Below are positions 63,519 to 64,000 of a DNA stretch of 64,000 bases, piece after piece. The stretch lies in NCBI RefSeq assembly GCF_025336525.1, contig NZ_JAOCZP010000001.1:496001-560000 (forward strand), in the 5' to 3' direction. The position numbers were made by a program, and so were the translations under genes. This DNA is from Chelativorans salis (GTDB lineage: Bacteria; Pseudomonadota; Alphaproteobacteria; Rhizobiales; Rhizobiaceae). Position 1 is the first letter of the stretch. Every line of letters begins with the position of its first letter. Under the pieces are notes generated by a model. It did not search any database. It had not been told where the DNA came from and saw only the letters and a list, made by a program, of their open reading frames with translations.

Positions 63519-64000
63519 ATGCTGAGCGAGCCCAAGATCATCGAGCGTAAGGCGCAGCCTTACGTGGCGATCCGCAAAATCGTCAAAATCCCCTTCGGAA
63601 CAGCCGCCTCCAAGACACTCGCCGACCTGAAAAGCTGGATGCGCAAGCGCGGCATCGAGGCCGTCGACGCACCGTTCTTCCACTACAACATCATCGACAT
63701 GCCCAGCGCATTGGAGATCGATTTTGGAGCGCCGACCGCCGCAGAGGAAGAAGGCGACGGGACGGTGGTGAGCGGCGTGCTGCCCGCCGGGCGCTATGCA
63801 TCACTCACCCACACGGGACCGTACAAAGACCTGATAGAAGCGAACGGTGCGCTGCTTCGATGGATCCACGCTGAGGGGCTGAAGCTAGACATGTGTAAAT
63901 CTCCGGCCGGCGACGTGTTTGGGTGCCGGCTGGAGATCTATCCGTCCGACCCGAAGGTCGAGAAGGACCGCAGCAAATGGGTCACGGAACTGGCCTTCAA
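63519..64000 (+). CDS. GyrI-like small-molecule-binding protein, 3' end beyond the window
   Basis: A reading frame from ATG 63519 with a strong GGGGAGGAAAGG ribosome site and no stop before the window ends (160 complete codons). The sequence LSEPKIIERKAQPYVAIRKI, then TLADLKSWMRKRGIEAVDAP and GCRLEIYPSDPKVEKDR fit the GyrI-like (SBMT-type) domain, here without a DNA-binding part. Such stand-alone domains may hydrolyse or sequester small molecules. Being in the same direction as the AraC-GyrI gene and only 17 bases away, it is likely its regulated partner. Confidence 0.85.
   Translation, partial: MLSEPKIIERKAQPYVAIRKIVKIPFGTAASKTLADLKSWMRKRGIEAVDAPFFHYNIIDMPSALEIDFGAPTAAEEEGDGTVVSGVLPAGRYASLTHTGPYKDLIEANGALLRWIHAEGLKLDMCKSPAGDVFGCRLEIYPSDPKVEKDRSKWVTELAF

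Overview
The window looks like chromosomal DNA of a GC-rich alphaproteobacterium of the order Hyphomicrobiales (Rhizobiales), most likely from the Mesorhizobium/Phyllobacteriaceae side. The basis is conserved gene order (rpmH-rnpA-yidC-engB-argB; murA-DUF2948-hisD-UPF0262-LMW phosphatase-infA-maf-yacG), a plant-type glutamate-cysteine ligase, an RpoH-like promoter plus CIRCE element in front of groESL, and a paired palindromic repeat of a style I associate with Mesorhizobium-type genomes. The taxonomic call is inference; no rRNA gene is present.

Layout. 1-9.4 kb: core genes mostly on the minus strand (argB cut by the window edge, engB, a hexapeptide acetyltransferase, yidC, rnpA, rpmH, gshA, rsmE, a CxxC protein, a calcineurin-like phosphatase), with a Tat-type msrB on the plus strand. 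9.4-19 kb: two divergent hydroxy-acid oxidation operons around one regulatory gap: gntR-lutA-lutB-lutC-phosphatase on the minus strand, and glcD-ASCH protein-glcE-membrane protein-AT-rich gene-glcF on the plus strand. 19-25.4 kb: an L,D-transpeptidase, tag, a DMT exporter, groES-groEL and fumC. 25.4-30.5 kb: an AraC regulator facing a compact operon of a SAM methyltransferase, two cysteine-rich DUF1326 proteins and a DUF2182 membrane protein, then doxX. This operon is the best candidate here for a poorly described system. 30.7-34.7 kb: a TVP38-type membrane protein, a mercuric-reductase-like flavoprotein, an orphan histidine kinase and tRNA-Arg(ACG).

34.7-37.7 kb is a lower-GC accessory patch directly behind tRNA-Arg: a SnoaL-like protein, a frameshifted VOC protein, a phosphotransferase and a NUDIX hydrolase. 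37.7-41.1 kb: a Tat-type L,D-transpeptidase lipoprotein and the cioAB (bd-family) quinol oxidase. 41.2-48.6 kb: a sugar-type ABC importer operon (binding protein, two permeases, ATPase) continuing into a glycerophosphodiester phosphodiesterase, a LacI regulator and an inositol-monophosphatase-family protein, with two palindromes upstream that may be LacI operators. A substrate such as a glycerophosphodiester of a polyol or inositol is a reasonable guess. 48.6-52 kb: a palindromic repeat, a second phosphodiesterase, and arsR-arsC-acr3.

52-64 kb: an unrecognised winged-helix-like membrane protein, tRNA-Thr(GGT), the murA to yacG housekeeping block, a repetitive acidic lipoprotein, a DUF1127 protein divergent from a LysR regulator, and an AraC-GyrI fusion followed by a stand-alone GyrI-like protein cut off by the window end. 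No CRISPR array, insertion sequence, integrase or prophage gene was seen.
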